Source: Pseudomonadota bacterium
Lineage (GTDB): Bacteria; Desulfobacterota; Syntrophobacteria; Syntrophobacterales; Syntrophobacteraceae
NCBI GenBank assembly: GCA_023442755.1
Contig: JAEZXS010000108.1
Coordinates: 1-25,121 of the forward strand
Reading direction: 5' to 3'
Length of the DNA stretch: 25,121 bases
Positions 15,685 through 23,675 of this stretch are shown piece by piece. A model generated the notes under the pieces. It was not told where the DNA came from and searched no databases. It worked only from the letters and a program-made list of their open reading frames with translations. A program made the translations under genes and the position numbers. The stretch's first letter is position 1. Each line of letters opens with the position of its first letter.

Positions 15685-16265
15685 GATGTATCTCCTGTCG
15701 GATTTTCAGGCCCGGCAGTCGCACGCGGCATGCGCGCGAGGGGTTCCCGTCGGCGTTCCAATAAACAGGGCATGGAAGACAGTATTGCGGAATTTTGCGG
15801 AGCAGTGCGGAAACGAACTGAGGGAGCCTGACGGATACATCAATGTGGTACAAAATTGTGTACGGACAACTACTCCTGAGAGCATTCCTGCAGACATCTC
15901 TTGCCCGCCTGTTCAAAATGCGCCCGGGGCCAGGTTCTTGCCGGTTATCGATCTCAAACTGCTCTGTTCGGGTTCCCGCAATGCTTCGTCAGGGAGCCCC
16001 CAATCAGGGCCTGTAAACCTCCTTGGTGCGAAAAACGCTTCTTCGGGCGCGCCACGGCGCGGCACCGTTTCGTTTAAAGGGCAAATATAATGCCTTGTTC
16101 CCGACCCGTCGCCGCGAATCCCGGTAAGCGCAAGTACATGCTTTTCGAGACCTCGCTTTTAACGTTTGCCCCCGGCCGCTTCTTCCCGGTCCTGAAGTCC
16201 GGGAATCCAGGACTTCAGGACACACCGGGTTCCGACGGCAACCACCCCACGGGCGGCGCCGGCTG
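15685..16265. other. 580-bp intergenic region with a palindrome and a long hairpin
   Basis: No supported gene. At 15848-15863 GTACAAAATTGTGTAC is a 16-bp imperfect palindrome (two mismatched positions), an operator-like site about 165 bp upstream of the small membrane ORF. At 16048-16061 is CGCGCC-AC-GGCGCG. At 16189-16221 is a perfect 12-bp hairpin described separately. A 135-codon plus-strand frame covers much of it but has no family signature. Confidence 0.4.
16189..16221 (-). terminator. 12-bp perfect hairpin downstream of the chemoreceptor gene
   Basis: GTCCTGAAGTCC and GGACTTCAGGAC pair perfectly across a 9-nt loop, with possible extra CCCG/CGGG pairs outside. It begins 45 bp after the chemoreceptor stop. 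No U-tract follows on the minus strand, so it may stabilise the 3' end rather than terminate. Confidence 0.5.
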
Positions 16266-17414
16266 TCAATCCTGCTGTACAGCCCCCTGTAACGTTTGCT
16301 CCATCTCGGAAACAGCCTGCGTAATCTGCTCGATTCCATTCGACTGCTCGTTGGAGGCCGTGGCAATCTCCTCGATCAGTGTTCTTGCCTTGGAGGTCGA
16401 CGAAACGACATCGGAAAAGGAGTTTCCGGTCTCTTCCACAAAGCGGGAACCCTCGCGGACCCTGCTGATTGTCCGCTGGATGAGAGATTCGGTATTCTTC
16501 GACGCCTCGGCGGCGCGCATGGCAAGATTTCGGACCTCGTCGGCCACAACCGCGAACCCGGCGCCGGCTTCGCCCGCCCTGGCGGCTTCGACCGCGGCAT
16601 TCAGGGCCAGGAGGTTTGTCTGAAACGAGATTTCGTCAATCGTTTTCACAATCTTGGAAGTATCCTCACTCGCCTGGATTATCTCCCTCATCGCGCCCGA
16701 AAGATTGTTCATCGACTCGTCGGCCTTTTTCACCACCTCGACCGACTCCGCCATAAGGCCGTTCAGCTCTGTTGCATGCAGGCTCGTCTGGCTGGTGGTT
16801 GCGGAAATCTCCTGCAACGATGCCGAGGTCTCCTCGAGTGAGGCCGCAATCTGCTCTGTCGTGTTCTTCAGCCGGTTCGAAGCGTCGACATTGGTGACCA
16901 CCTCGACGTGGCCGATCTTTCTTCCCTGTCCGTCGAAGATGTATGAGGTATCGACCTGCATCAACGTACTCGGCTGATCCTTGTACTGCTGCATGTACTG
17001 AGTCCGTGGGCGTCCCTGCCTCAGGCTCTCGATGCCGCACTTCTCCGTCCCGCAGATATCGGCCTTCCAGCAAGAGCAGTGCTTTCCAATGACAGATCGC
17101 TTGTCGAGCTGCCTGATGGCGAGGAGCTTTTCCGTCATCCGATTGACGAAAACCCATCGCATATCCATGTCGGTAACGGTAATCGGAAGCTCCAGGGCAT
17201 CCAGAGACCCCTCGAGATAGTATATAAGCCTTTTCTGAGATGCGTTGATCCTGGCAGCGATGACTGCAACGCCGGACAACACCAGCACGACGCCGAAGAG
17301 TCCGTAGATCTTGGTTGCGGGATCGATCCCGAGAAGCAGGAAGAACAGCGAGGCCAGAACTGCAGTCAGAGAAATCAGCGTGGAAATACCAACCCTGCTA
17401 AACCAAACTCCCAT
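16266..17414 (-). CDS. methyl-accepting chemotaxis protein with Cys-rich PAS region
   Basis: A 382-residue chemoreceptor. Two membrane helices lie at residues about 11-30 and 37-55 with almost no periplasmic loop, so sensing is probably cytoplasmic. A PAS-like region follows (LDALELPITVTDMDMRWVFVNRMTEKLL) with Cys113, Cys115, Cys121 and Cys126 (C-x-C-x5-C-x4-C) and the later GRKIGHVEVVTNVDAS. The signalling domain from about 190 contains the hairpin tip IDEISFQTNLLALNAAVEAARAGEAGAGFAVVADEVRNLA, which binds CheA/CheW. There is no HAMP domain and no C-terminal pentapeptide tether. The ATG at 17414 is chosen (GGAGG, 6-nt spacer) over TTG at 17417. It is monocistronic and far from any che cluster. 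Confidence 0.93.
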   Translation of the reverse strand: MGVWFSRVGISTLISLTAVLASLFFLLLGIDPATKIYGLFGVVLVLSGVAVIAARINASQKRLIYYLEGSLDALELPITVTDMDMRWVFVNRMTEKLLAIRQLDKRSVIGKHCSCWKADICGTEKCGIESLRQGRPRTQYMQQYKDQPSTLMQVDTSYIFDGQGRKIGHVEVVTNVDASNRLKNTTEQIAASLEETSASLQEISATTSQTSLHATELNGLMAESVEVVKKADESMNNLSGAMREIIQASEDTSKIVKTIDEISFQTNLLALNAAVEAARAGEAGAGFAVVADEVRNLAMRAAEASKNTESLIQRTISRVREGSRFVEETGNSFSDVVSSTSKARTLIEEIATASNEQSNGIEQITQAVSEMEQTLQGAVQQD

Positions 17415-17494
17415 CAAATGCCTCCGTTTCGGTTCATCTTAGTACAACGGTTCAGGAACAACCACTATTATCGGACAAATTGGGCCTTCTAATA

Positions 17495-17599
17495 ATGAAA
17501 TTCTTCAGGGAGGTAACGGCGGGCATTATCTTCTCGATAATACTTGCCGCCTTCTTTTGGAGAGTTGGTTGCACGGGTGGAGGAACAGCCGGGCGCTGA
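17495..17599 (+). CDS. possible 34-residue hydrophobic peptide
   Basis: A closed frame of 34 codons starting MKFFREVTAGIIFSIILAA and ending with FFWRVGCTGGGTAGR. It has the pattern of a short membrane peptide or lipoprotein signal: a basic start, a hydrophobic run, then Cys and Gly. No convincing ribosome site precedes the ATG, which is a serious weakness. It lies in the 343-bp region between the chemoreceptor and the NhaD-like gene, where nothing else is seen. Confidence 0.25.
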   Translation: MKFFREVTAGIIFSIILAAFFWRVGCTGGGTAGR

Positions 17600-17757
17600 C
17601 TCACAGTGCGCCAGGGTACCGGGCGATATTTCAGAATCTGCCCGAAAAATCGCGAATCATCAAAGAACTGCCTTAATACAAGTGTTCCCTTGCAGTTCGG
17701 GACAATGTACCAGCTCGGATATATCCGCCAGGGCCCTCCGGAACGAAAGAATCATTT

Positions 17758-19017
17758 TCATATAAAAAAAACCAGGGTCACCAGCACGAAAGTGGGGATC
17801 AGCACCACTCCGGAATAAAGCATATACTGAAAAAAATGCGGCACCTTAACCCCATGCTCTTCAGCGATGGACTTGACCATCAGGTTGGGGCCGTTGCCGA
17901 TGTAAGTGAGGGCTCCCATGAAAACGGCTCCGCAACTGATCGCTGCGAGCAGATCCGTTCGCACTCCGATTCCGGAAACGACCGTGCCGGTATGGGCTAT
18001 GCTACGGGTCACGCTTTCCCCGAGACTTGCCAGTGCGACATAAGTCGGTGCGTTATCGAGAAAAGAACTGAGTCCTCCTGTAATCCAGAAGAACTGCCAT
18101 GGTTCGGTTATCCCGAGAGAACTGCCGTTCATATGCAGCGCAGAAAGCCACGGTACCATCGTGACGAATATGGCGGCAAAAAGAACGGCGACTTCTATGA
18201 TAGGGTGGTAGGTGAACCTGTTCTGCTCGCGAACATCTTTCTGCGTGAAGTAAAGAGACAGCGCCATTGCACCCAGGAAAACCAACTCACGAACCGGGGC
18301 AGGCGTTTGGAAGAAAATAGAGAGCACGACAGCCATCAAAAAGACAAAATTGATCTTCCCATGCACCGATAGTGGTATACGGACCTCGTTATCCCTTTTG
18401 ATATCCTCCATTTCCTCTTTGCTGTAGCTGTGCCTGTCCCAGAAGTAGAAAATCGCGAGCAACACCCCGACCGCAGTGATCCATTGGGGTAAAAGGCCAA
18501 GCGTCCAGGTGAAAGGCACTCCACGAATGTAGCCGAGAAACAGTGGTGGATCGCCGAGCGGCGTGAGACTTCCTCCAATATTGGAGACAACAAAGATGAA
18601 AAAAACGGGAATGTGGAGGATATGTTTTCTCTCGCTTATCGTCTGCAGGAGGGGGCGAATCAGCAACATGCTGGCTCCCGTTGTTCCGATCAGATTCGAT
18701 ATGACTGCCCCGATCAACAGGAAAATGGTCAGGGTTCCCGGGGATGCCTTAAGGTCGCCTTCTACCAGGATTCCCCCGGAGATGATGAAAAGAGCGGACA
18801 GCATAAGAATGAAGCAGATATACTCCTCCATGCTCTGCAAAAGTCTCTCCGGAAAATATATAAAGTTAAATACGAAGACAGGCAGGGCTATAATCGTGCA
18901 AACTATTGCCTTGTTCCTGTTCTCGCACCAAAAGCGCGGGAAAGAAATCGGCATTACGGCGATCAATAGCAGAACGATTCCAAACGGCAGATAGGTCCAG
19001 GTCGGTTGATTCATCAT
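17758..19017 (-). CDS. NhaD/ArsB-superfamily Na+/H+ antiporter or anion carrier
   Basis: A 419-residue membrane protein with about 11-12 hydrophobic helices of the ion-transporter superfamily. Key segments: LIGAVISNLIGTTGASMLLIRPLL (101-124), VVSNIGGSLTPLGDPPLFLGY (143-163), FFWITGGLSSFLDNAPTYVA and ALTYIGNGPNLMVKSIAEEHG. The paired SLTPLGDPP and SSFLDNAPTY signatures are those of NhaD-type sodium:proton antiporters and relatives annotated as citrate transporters; the DPP and DNAPT aspartates are the likely cation site. I cannot choose between antiporter and organic-anion carrier. The ATG at 19017 is the first Met of the family start; the ribosome site is weak (AGAGAGA, about 10-13 nt away). 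It lies 40 nt after the hypothetical gene at 19058 and is probably co-transcribed with it. Confidence 0.85.
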   Translation of the reverse strand: MMNQPTWTYLPFGIVLLLIAVMPISFPRFWCENRNKAIVCTIIALPVFVFNFIYFPERLLQSMEEYICFILMLSALFIISGGILVEGDLKASPGTLTIFLLIGAVISNLIGTTGASMLLIRPLLQTISERKHILHIPVFFIFVVSNIGGSLTPLGDPPLFLGYIRGVPFTWTLGLLPQWITAVGVLLAIFYFWDRHSYSKEEMEDIKRDNEVRIPLSVHGKINFVFLMAVVLSIFFQTPAPVRELVFLGAMALSLYFTQKDVREQNRFTYHPIIEVAVLFAAIFVTMVPWLSALHMNGSSLGITEPWQFFWITGGLSSFLDNAPTYVALASLGESVTRSIAHTGTVVSGIGVRTDLLAAISCGAVFMGALTYIGNGPNLMVKSIAEEHGVKVPHFFQYMLYSGVVLIPTFVLVTLVFFI

Positions 19018-19057
19018 ATTACAAGCATCTCTCTGTGCACTTGAGTCTTCAGGCCGG

Positions 19058-19492
19058 CTACTTGATTGCGTCCAGCACAGAACGAACCGATTCGTCTTCA
19101 ATCCCGTTCGCCGCCCCCGATCGGTTTCGTAAAAAAGGCTCCAACTCCTCCGAAAGCCGAACGATCTTATCCCGTATCTCCATGCCGAAACTGTCCCCAA
19201 CCGGGTTTATTTGGACAAGCTGGTGCGCAGCGGCCAGCTTTGCCGCCGTCTGCACGCTTATCGACCTGTCGCGCATTCCTGACAGAGCGCAGTCGAGAAT
19301 GTCGTTTCTGTATGACTCCCTCATGGGTTCGGGTTCCGGCAGAAGATCCACCACAACGCTCGAAAGCTGCAGATATGCCTGCACCCTCTCGTTCTCACTG
19401 CCCGCCCTGGCCATGTCTATTAGCCGGGCAATTTCAGTTTTAGGCAGATGCCTCTTTATTTTTGATCTGACTATTCGGTCGATCATGCTCAC
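19058..19492 (-). CDS. hypothetical helical protein upstream of the NhaD-like gene
   Basis: A 144-residue protein with no family that I recognise. It is almost entirely helical by pattern, with a basic start (IVRSKIKRHLPKTEIARLIDMARAG) and two helix pairs (NERVQAYLQLSSVVVDLLPE; RNDILDCALSGMRDRSISVQTAAKLAAAHQLVQIN) that resemble HEAT-type repeats. There is no membrane segment or signal peptide. The start is GTG at 19492: AAGGAG lies 7 nt upstream, whereas the next ATG (19486) is 13 nt away. It is the first gene of a two-gene unit with the carrier. A soluble repeat protein could act as a regulator or partner of the carrier (inference only). Confidence 0.65.
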   Translation of the reverse strand: MSMIDRIVRSKIKRHLPKTEIARLIDMARAGSENERVQAYLQLSSVVVDLLPEPEPMRESYRNDILDCALSGMRDRSISVQTAAKLAAAHQLVQINPVGDSFGMEIRDKIVRLSEELEPFLRNRSGAANGIEDESVRSVLDAIK

Positions 19493-19929
19493 TGCAGTTC
19501 TCCTTCCTGAAGATTCCCCCAATGCCTGGAAACAGGCATACATGCAGAACGACCCGGTGCCGCCCTCCAAGGTCTCTCCTTAAAGGACCACCACCTGAGC
19601 CCTCCAGGGCAAAGTCTGTGCCGGACCGATCCGGAACGATTTCCAAGCTCGCGAATGCTCATGGCGTAAGGATTTGCGTCGCTCCATTCCGGGAATGGGT
19701 GCTATTTCATGCACGATATGCAACGGAAGTTTGCACGAAGAGAGGCTTATGACGGCACGATTTGAAGGCTTGCGGGCCTGAAAGCTCAGGCTGGTGTGAT
19801 ATGGACAGTTTGTGCTTTTTGGTCGATCGTGCAATGACCTTGAAAGAAAGGGCAAATCCTGGTACCTATCATGGCAGTATCGCGATTGGGTTTGCTTCGG
19901 TCGATTCTTCATCCAACAAGGAAAAGCGA
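19493..19929. other. divergent intergenic region upstream of the sigma-54 activator
   Basis: About 437 bp. The frame of the activator extends back to a TTG at 19762, but those extra residues lack family likeness and a ribosome site, so I treat them as non-coding. I looked for GG-N10-GC sigma-54 sites and found none convincing on the plus strand. No terminator or repeat recognised. Confidence 0.4.
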
Positions 19930-22425
19930 ATGTTTCTTTTCCCCCGCAGCATTGCCAGGAAATTCAGCGCCGCATTCGATATGCGATCAGTGCCTATATG
20001 GATGAAGCTTTTATTGGCGCTCGTCCCTTGCACTTTGATCCTCCTCATAGCAGCCGGCCTTGCTTCAAGCTGGCTTTCCGGTCAGTTCCTGGCTGATGTC
20101 GCCCGGAAAAACGTGCAAATTCGCGCTATGGCTCTTGCCAATGAGGTGGGGGTTTTTATCAGCGATCGCAGGCAGGACCTTCTGTTTCTCGGGCAAAAGC
20201 AAATCACCCCTGAAGGTCTTTACGATTTCTGGAAGTCCCGGCAGAAAGTCTACGGGTGGAGCTACGCGGCAGTTGCCTATCTGAAAACCGATCCCGAACA
20301 GTCCATATTTCTGGTCAGCCATGGAAAAGACGCCGTGATGATTCCGACGGACCAGATTCAGCAGGTGCGCCCGGACCCCAGGAATGACATGAACGATATT
20401 CCGAGGCCGGAGGACGGCATTCTGGTTACCTCCGTACTGGAAACCAGCTATCCCATCCCGGACGCCGAACAACTGAGGCCCAGCTTTTCCAAGAACGTAA
20501 TCCGGTTCATGAACCTTGTTATGAAAGACGGGGAGCCCGATGGACTGCTCCTTCTTTCGGTGGATGTTTTTCAGATCAGGGATATCCTCGCGAAATGCTG
20601 TTCCTCCCGGTCAAGTCTCGATATGTTCGAAAGTGAAGAAGCGCAGCATTCTTTCTTCTTCGATTTAGGTGGATGGCTCTGGTTTCGCTCTGATGAGACA
20701 AAAGACAGGAGTCCCAATTTCTCGCCTCCGATTGCACGCAATGGATTTTCGGGCAGCTACGGAAGGCTGGGTCTTTCCTCTGCTTACAAGCCCTCCCGGG
20801 AGCATGCCGAGTACTGGCGGATGATTCAGGATGTCCGGAACGGGAAGGCGGGCGTTGCCGTTTTGCCTGCCCAGGACACGGCTTCAACGACGGAATGCTG
20901 CTACATGGGATACGCTCCCGTCAGGGTCCACACGGGGCCGGATCAGAGCTACAAAATCTTCGGCGGAGTAGCTTTCGTCGATCATGGGGATCAGGGCGGC
21001 TACAGGCAAAGCAACTTGATTTTCCTCACCGCATTGCTCAGTGCAATGGTCCTCTCGCTGGTGGTTTACTTCATGAGCAGGGCCATAACCCGTCCGGTTC
21101 TCGAATTGACAAACGAACTCGACCGGGCCTGTGCGACAGGGGAACTGAAGGACATAGAAACTCCGGGAAGCGATTTGGAGACCGCTCTCCTGAGCCGCTC
21201 GGTAAACCGTCTCTTTACGATGATCAAGGAGCAGACCGAAGAACTCAGGCTCAAGGACCAACTGCTGCTTATGAGCGCGGAAAGCGAGAAGGTCAGGCTG
21301 GAGGAAGAGATCAAGGCGTTGAAGAGGAACTTCCTCGCCGTGGACATCGAGGAGATTCTAGGGTACACGCCCGCTCTCGAGTCCCTCAAGTTGGATGTCA
21401 TCAAAGCCTCTTCGATCGATTCGGACGTGCTCATCTTTGGCGAAACCGGGACAGGAAAGCAACTCGCCGCCGAAGCTATCCACAGGCTGAGCGCCAGGTC
21501 ACGCAAACCCTTTGTCACTGTCAACTGTGGGGGGCTGAACGACAATCTGCTCCTGGACGAACTCTTCGGACACGTGAAGGGGGCCTTCACAGAGGCAAGG
21601 AGTGATCGCAGAGGGGCCTTCCTTGCGGCCGACGGCGGCATTCTTTTCCTCGACGAAATCGGCACCGCTTCGCCTGAAGTGCAGCAGAGCCTGCTGCGGG
21701 CGCTTTCGGCGAGGAAAATCAGTCCACTCGGAACCGATGCAGAGTTCGACGTCGATGTTCGCGTGATCGCAGCGACCAATGAAGACCTGTTGAAAATGGT
21801 CGAACGGGGGGAATTTCGCGAGGATCTTTATTACCGCCTTAAAGTGATAACGATCGGTATCCCCCCGCTCAGGAATCGTCGCGAAGACATTCTCGTTCTG
21901 GCAAATCATTTTCTCAAGAATGCCGCCGCCCAGATGGGCAATAAAGATGTCGGGCTGACCCGAGGGGCACTGGAAAAGTTGAAAGCCTATGACTGGCCCG
22001 GAAATGTGCGGGAACTCCAGAATTGCATCACAAGAGCCGTCGCGATGGCCGAAAGTTCCCTCATATATGCCCGTGACATTCAGTTGGACGAATGGGACAT
22101 CCCCAAAGACATCCAGCCCCGGGACGGATCCCCCTCTCTTCCGGCGGCGAGTCCCGTCCCACAGAATGAGGCCCCCCGTCTTCCGGAAGGCGTCACTCTT
22201 AATGAACGGCAGAGGAAAGCGGTCTCGATCATTCAAAAGAACGAGGACATTAGTCGCGCGGACTACCAGGACATGATAGGGGGAGACCTCCCGAGGAGGA
22301 CCGCTATCCACGATCTTCAGGACCTTGTCAGGAAAGGTGTTTTAGAGGTGACGGGCCGCGGCCCTGCGACCCGCTACAGGCTGGTTCGGCCTGAGCAGCC
22401 CCCTGCGCCCCGAACCACCGGATAA
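19930..22425 (+). CDS. membrane sensor sigma-54-dependent activator with winged-helix end
   Basis: An 831-residue one-component regulator. Order: membrane helix 1 (about 24-50), a 310-residue periplasmic sensor resembling a dCache fold, membrane helix 2 (363-385), a HAMP-like linker (SRAITRPVLELT on to about 440), a coiled coil (RLKDQLLLMSAESEKVRLEEEIKALK), then a sigma-54 AAA+ domain: Walker A GETGTGKQLAAEAIH (504-518), loop GAFTEA (551-556) where GAFTGA is usual, Walker B FLDEIG with Asp575/Glu576, the VRVIAATNEDL sensor and LRNRREDILVLANHFL. The C-terminus lacks a Fis helix; residues 758-820 (NERQRKAVSIIQ, then RADYQDMI, RRTAIHDLQDLVRKGVLEVTG) form a winged helix of the DeoR/RecG-C-terminal type. 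ATG at 19930 chosen: AAGGA, 7-nt spacer. Signal and targets unknown; no adjacent target gene is obvious. Confidence 0.9.
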   Translation: MFLFPRSIARKFSAAFDMRSVPIWMKLLLALVPCTLILLIAAGLASSWLSGQFLADVARKNVQIRAMALANEVGVFISDRRQDLLFLGQKQITPEGLYDFWKSRQKVYGWSYAAVAYLKTDPEQSIFLVSHGKDAVMIPTDQIQQVRPDPRNDMNDIPRPEDGILVTSVLETSYPIPDAEQLRPSFSKNVIRFMNLVMKDGEPDGLLLLSVDVFQIRDILAKCCSSRSSLDMFESEEAQHSFFFDLGGWLWFRSDETKDRSPNFSPPIARNGFSGSYGRLGLSSAYKPSREHAEYWRMIQDVRNGKAGVAVLPAQDTASTTECCYMGYAPVRVHTGPDQSYKIFGGVAFVDHGDQGGYRQSNLIFLTALLSAMVLSLVVYFMSRAITRPVLELTNELDRACATGELKDIETPGSDLETALLSRSVNRLFTMIKEQTEELRLKDQLLLMSAESEKVRLEEEIKALKRNFLAVDIEEILGYTPALESLKLDVIKASSIDSDVLIFGETGTGKQLAAEAIHRLSARSRKPFVTVNCGGLNDNLLLDELFGHVKGAFTEARSDRRGAFLAADGGILFLDEIGTASPEVQQSLLRALSARKISPLGTDAEFDVDVRVIAATNEDLLKMVERGEFREDLYYRLKVITIGIPPLRNRREDILVLANHFLKNAAAQMGNKDVGLTRGALEKLKAYDWPGNVRELQNCITRAVAMAESSLIYARDIQLDEWDIPKDIQPRDGSPSLPAASPVPQNEAPRLPEGVTLNERQRKAVSIIQKNEDISRADYQDMIGGDLPRRTAIHDLQDLVRKGVLEVTGRGPATRYRLVRPEQPPAPRTTG

Positions 22426-22505
22426 GATACTCCGCGCCTAGCGCTTTGTGGCAAGTTCAGTCGGAAATGCGGCTAAAAGCACAGGGGCAAGCCGGATAAT
22501 CACGT

Positions 22506-23285
22506 TCAGAAGGTGCTTTTGACGGCATATCCCATGTAGGATACCTTCAGGTCTTGGGTTTCGCACAATGCGAACGCGGAGGCAAGTTCCCGGTTCTTGA
22601 GCTTTCCCTTCCTCAAGGCCCGCAGGTTCGCAAGCATCGAAAGAGGATTCTTTTTCGACGATATGCCCGTCAATTCCCGATTCTCGAGCCCGCAACGGTT
22701 CATGATGTTGGAGAGTTCGGCCGGCGCGATGAACTTTCCCCATACATGGGAATTGGGTGGAATCCACCGGGTGAAGCCCCATTCCTGGCTTATTTTGATC
22801 ATAATCAATTTACTCTGCCAGGTTCGGTTGACCGTATCATAGAAAAATATGCCCCCGGCCCTCAGCGTTCGCGCAACCTCGCCTATCACGAGGCAGAGGT
22901 CGTCCACGTGTTCCAGCACGTCGCAACAGGCCACGATATCGAACGAGGCGTCGGGAAAGGGCAAGGCTTCTCCCCTTCCCTCGCGATAGTCGATCTCCAG
23001 GCCGTTGTCGGATGCATGCTTCCGCGCAGCCTCGATGGAACGGGCCGCCGGATCGATACCGGTCACGGCAAACCCTTCCCGTGCAAATTCCTCCGCCAGG
23101 AAACCGCCTCCACAGCCGACGTCCAGCACTCTCCCGCCCGGAATCTGCAACTGCTCAAGCTTGCGCCTGAAATACCCGAACCGTACGGGATTCATGCAAT
23201 ACCTGAGGCTGGTAATACCGAACGACGCATCTTCATCCCACCACTTGTGCCCGTAAGTCTCATAAATCTCGTTGTCGATCCGCAT
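22506..23285 (-). CDS. class I SAM methyltransferase, UbiG-like
   Basis: A 259-residue methyltransferase. It begins RIDNEIYETYGHKWWDEDASFG, the N-terminal cap typical of UbiG-type O-methyltransferases, followed by motif I GRVLDVGCGGGFLAEEFA, the ribose-binding VTGIDPAARSIEAARKHA, motif FDIVACCDVLEHVDDL and GGIFFYDTVNRTWQSK. UbiG methylates hydroxyl groups of ubiquinone precursors; the last gene of this operon could act on a quinone or an unrelated small molecule (inference). The ATG at 23285 has GAGG 6 nt upstream. Another ATG at 23303 overlaps the stop of the DUF4405 gene (ATGA) and would add six residues, so translational coupling is possible. The frame extends further upstream only as a shadow of the DUF4405 gene. 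Confidence 0.88.
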   Translation of the reverse strand: MRIDNEIYETYGHKWWDEDASFGITSLRYCMNPVRFGYFRRKLEQLQIPGGRVLDVGCGGGFLAEEFAREGFAVTGIDPAARSIEAARKHASDNGLEIDYREGRGEALPFPDASFDIVACCDVLEHVDDLCLVIGEVARTLRAGGIFFYDTVNRTWQSKLIMIKISQEWGFTRWIPPNSHVWGKFIAPAELSNIMNRCGLENRELTGISSKKNPLSMLANLRALRKGKLKNRELASAFALCETQDLKVSYMGYAVKSTF

Positions 23286-23299
23286 GATCGTCCTCATTT

Positions 23300-23659
23300 T
23301 CATGTGCCCGCTCGAGAGGCTGAACTCATGGCGTGCCCCACGGCTAAAATGAGCATCACCGCTACCGCTATTACGGCGCCGACGGCCTCCCGGCCCATCC
23401 GCGAACGGGCGGCGCAGCCCCGGACGTAGTTGAAAAGAACGCGGCGATTCAGAATGGCATGCAGGACGGTCGATACAGCAAAGATTACTCCCAGGACGGT
23501 GTGTGCGGACATCCAGGCGTGCCGCGAGAAAGATATCAGGGGTTGTGCCTGGCACAGGTGGTTGGCCAGGCCGGTGAGCGGAAGCCCCAGCCCCGAAACG
23601 GCAGCCGTGAGGATGATAAATCCCCGCAGGTTGAAAAGCTTCTTTCCGGTGTTTTCCAT
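23300..23659 (-). CDS. DUF4405 four-helix membrane protein (cytochrome b-like)
   Basis: A 119-residue membrane protein with helices at about 13-35, 50-66 and 88-110. It carries the DUF4405 pattern: LTAAVSGLGLPLTGLANHL, then SRHAWMSAHTVLGVIFAVSTVLHAILNRRVLFNYVRG, with histidines at positions (HAW, AHT, LHAI) that in related cytochrome b-type proteins ligate heme. Whether it binds heme is unproven. The usual role is unknown; members often accompany respiratory or redox genes. The ATG has AAAGGAG about 10 nt upstream. It follows marR by 16 bp and overlaps or abuts the methyltransferase start, so the three form one transcript, presumably repressed by the MarR protein. Confidence 0.83.
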   Translation of the reverse strand: MENTGKKLFNLRGFIILTAAVSGLGLPLTGLANHLCQAQPLISFSRHAWMSAHTVLGVIFAVSTVLHAILNRRVLFNYVRGCAARSRMGREAVGAVIAVAVMLILAVGHAMSSASRAGT

Positions 23660-23675
23660 TTCTCATTTGCTCCTT

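Noticed and set aside
15683..16090. 135-codon plus-strand frame with a repeated NASSG-P pattern
   Set aside because: No ribosome site or family; the repeat is weak at DNA level and the frame overlaps likely regulatory DNA.
19762..19929. 56-codon N-terminal extension of the sigma-54 activator
   Set aside because: Starts at TTG without a ribosome site; ATG at 19930 has AAGGA at good spacing just before the first membrane helix.
19571..19929. sigma-54 promoter upstream of the activator
   Set aside because: Checked several TGGCA-like sites; none has GC at the required 10-nt spacing after GG.
23286..23666. N-terminal extension of the UbiG-like methyltransferase
   Set aside because: It is the out-of-frame shadow of the DUF4405 gene.
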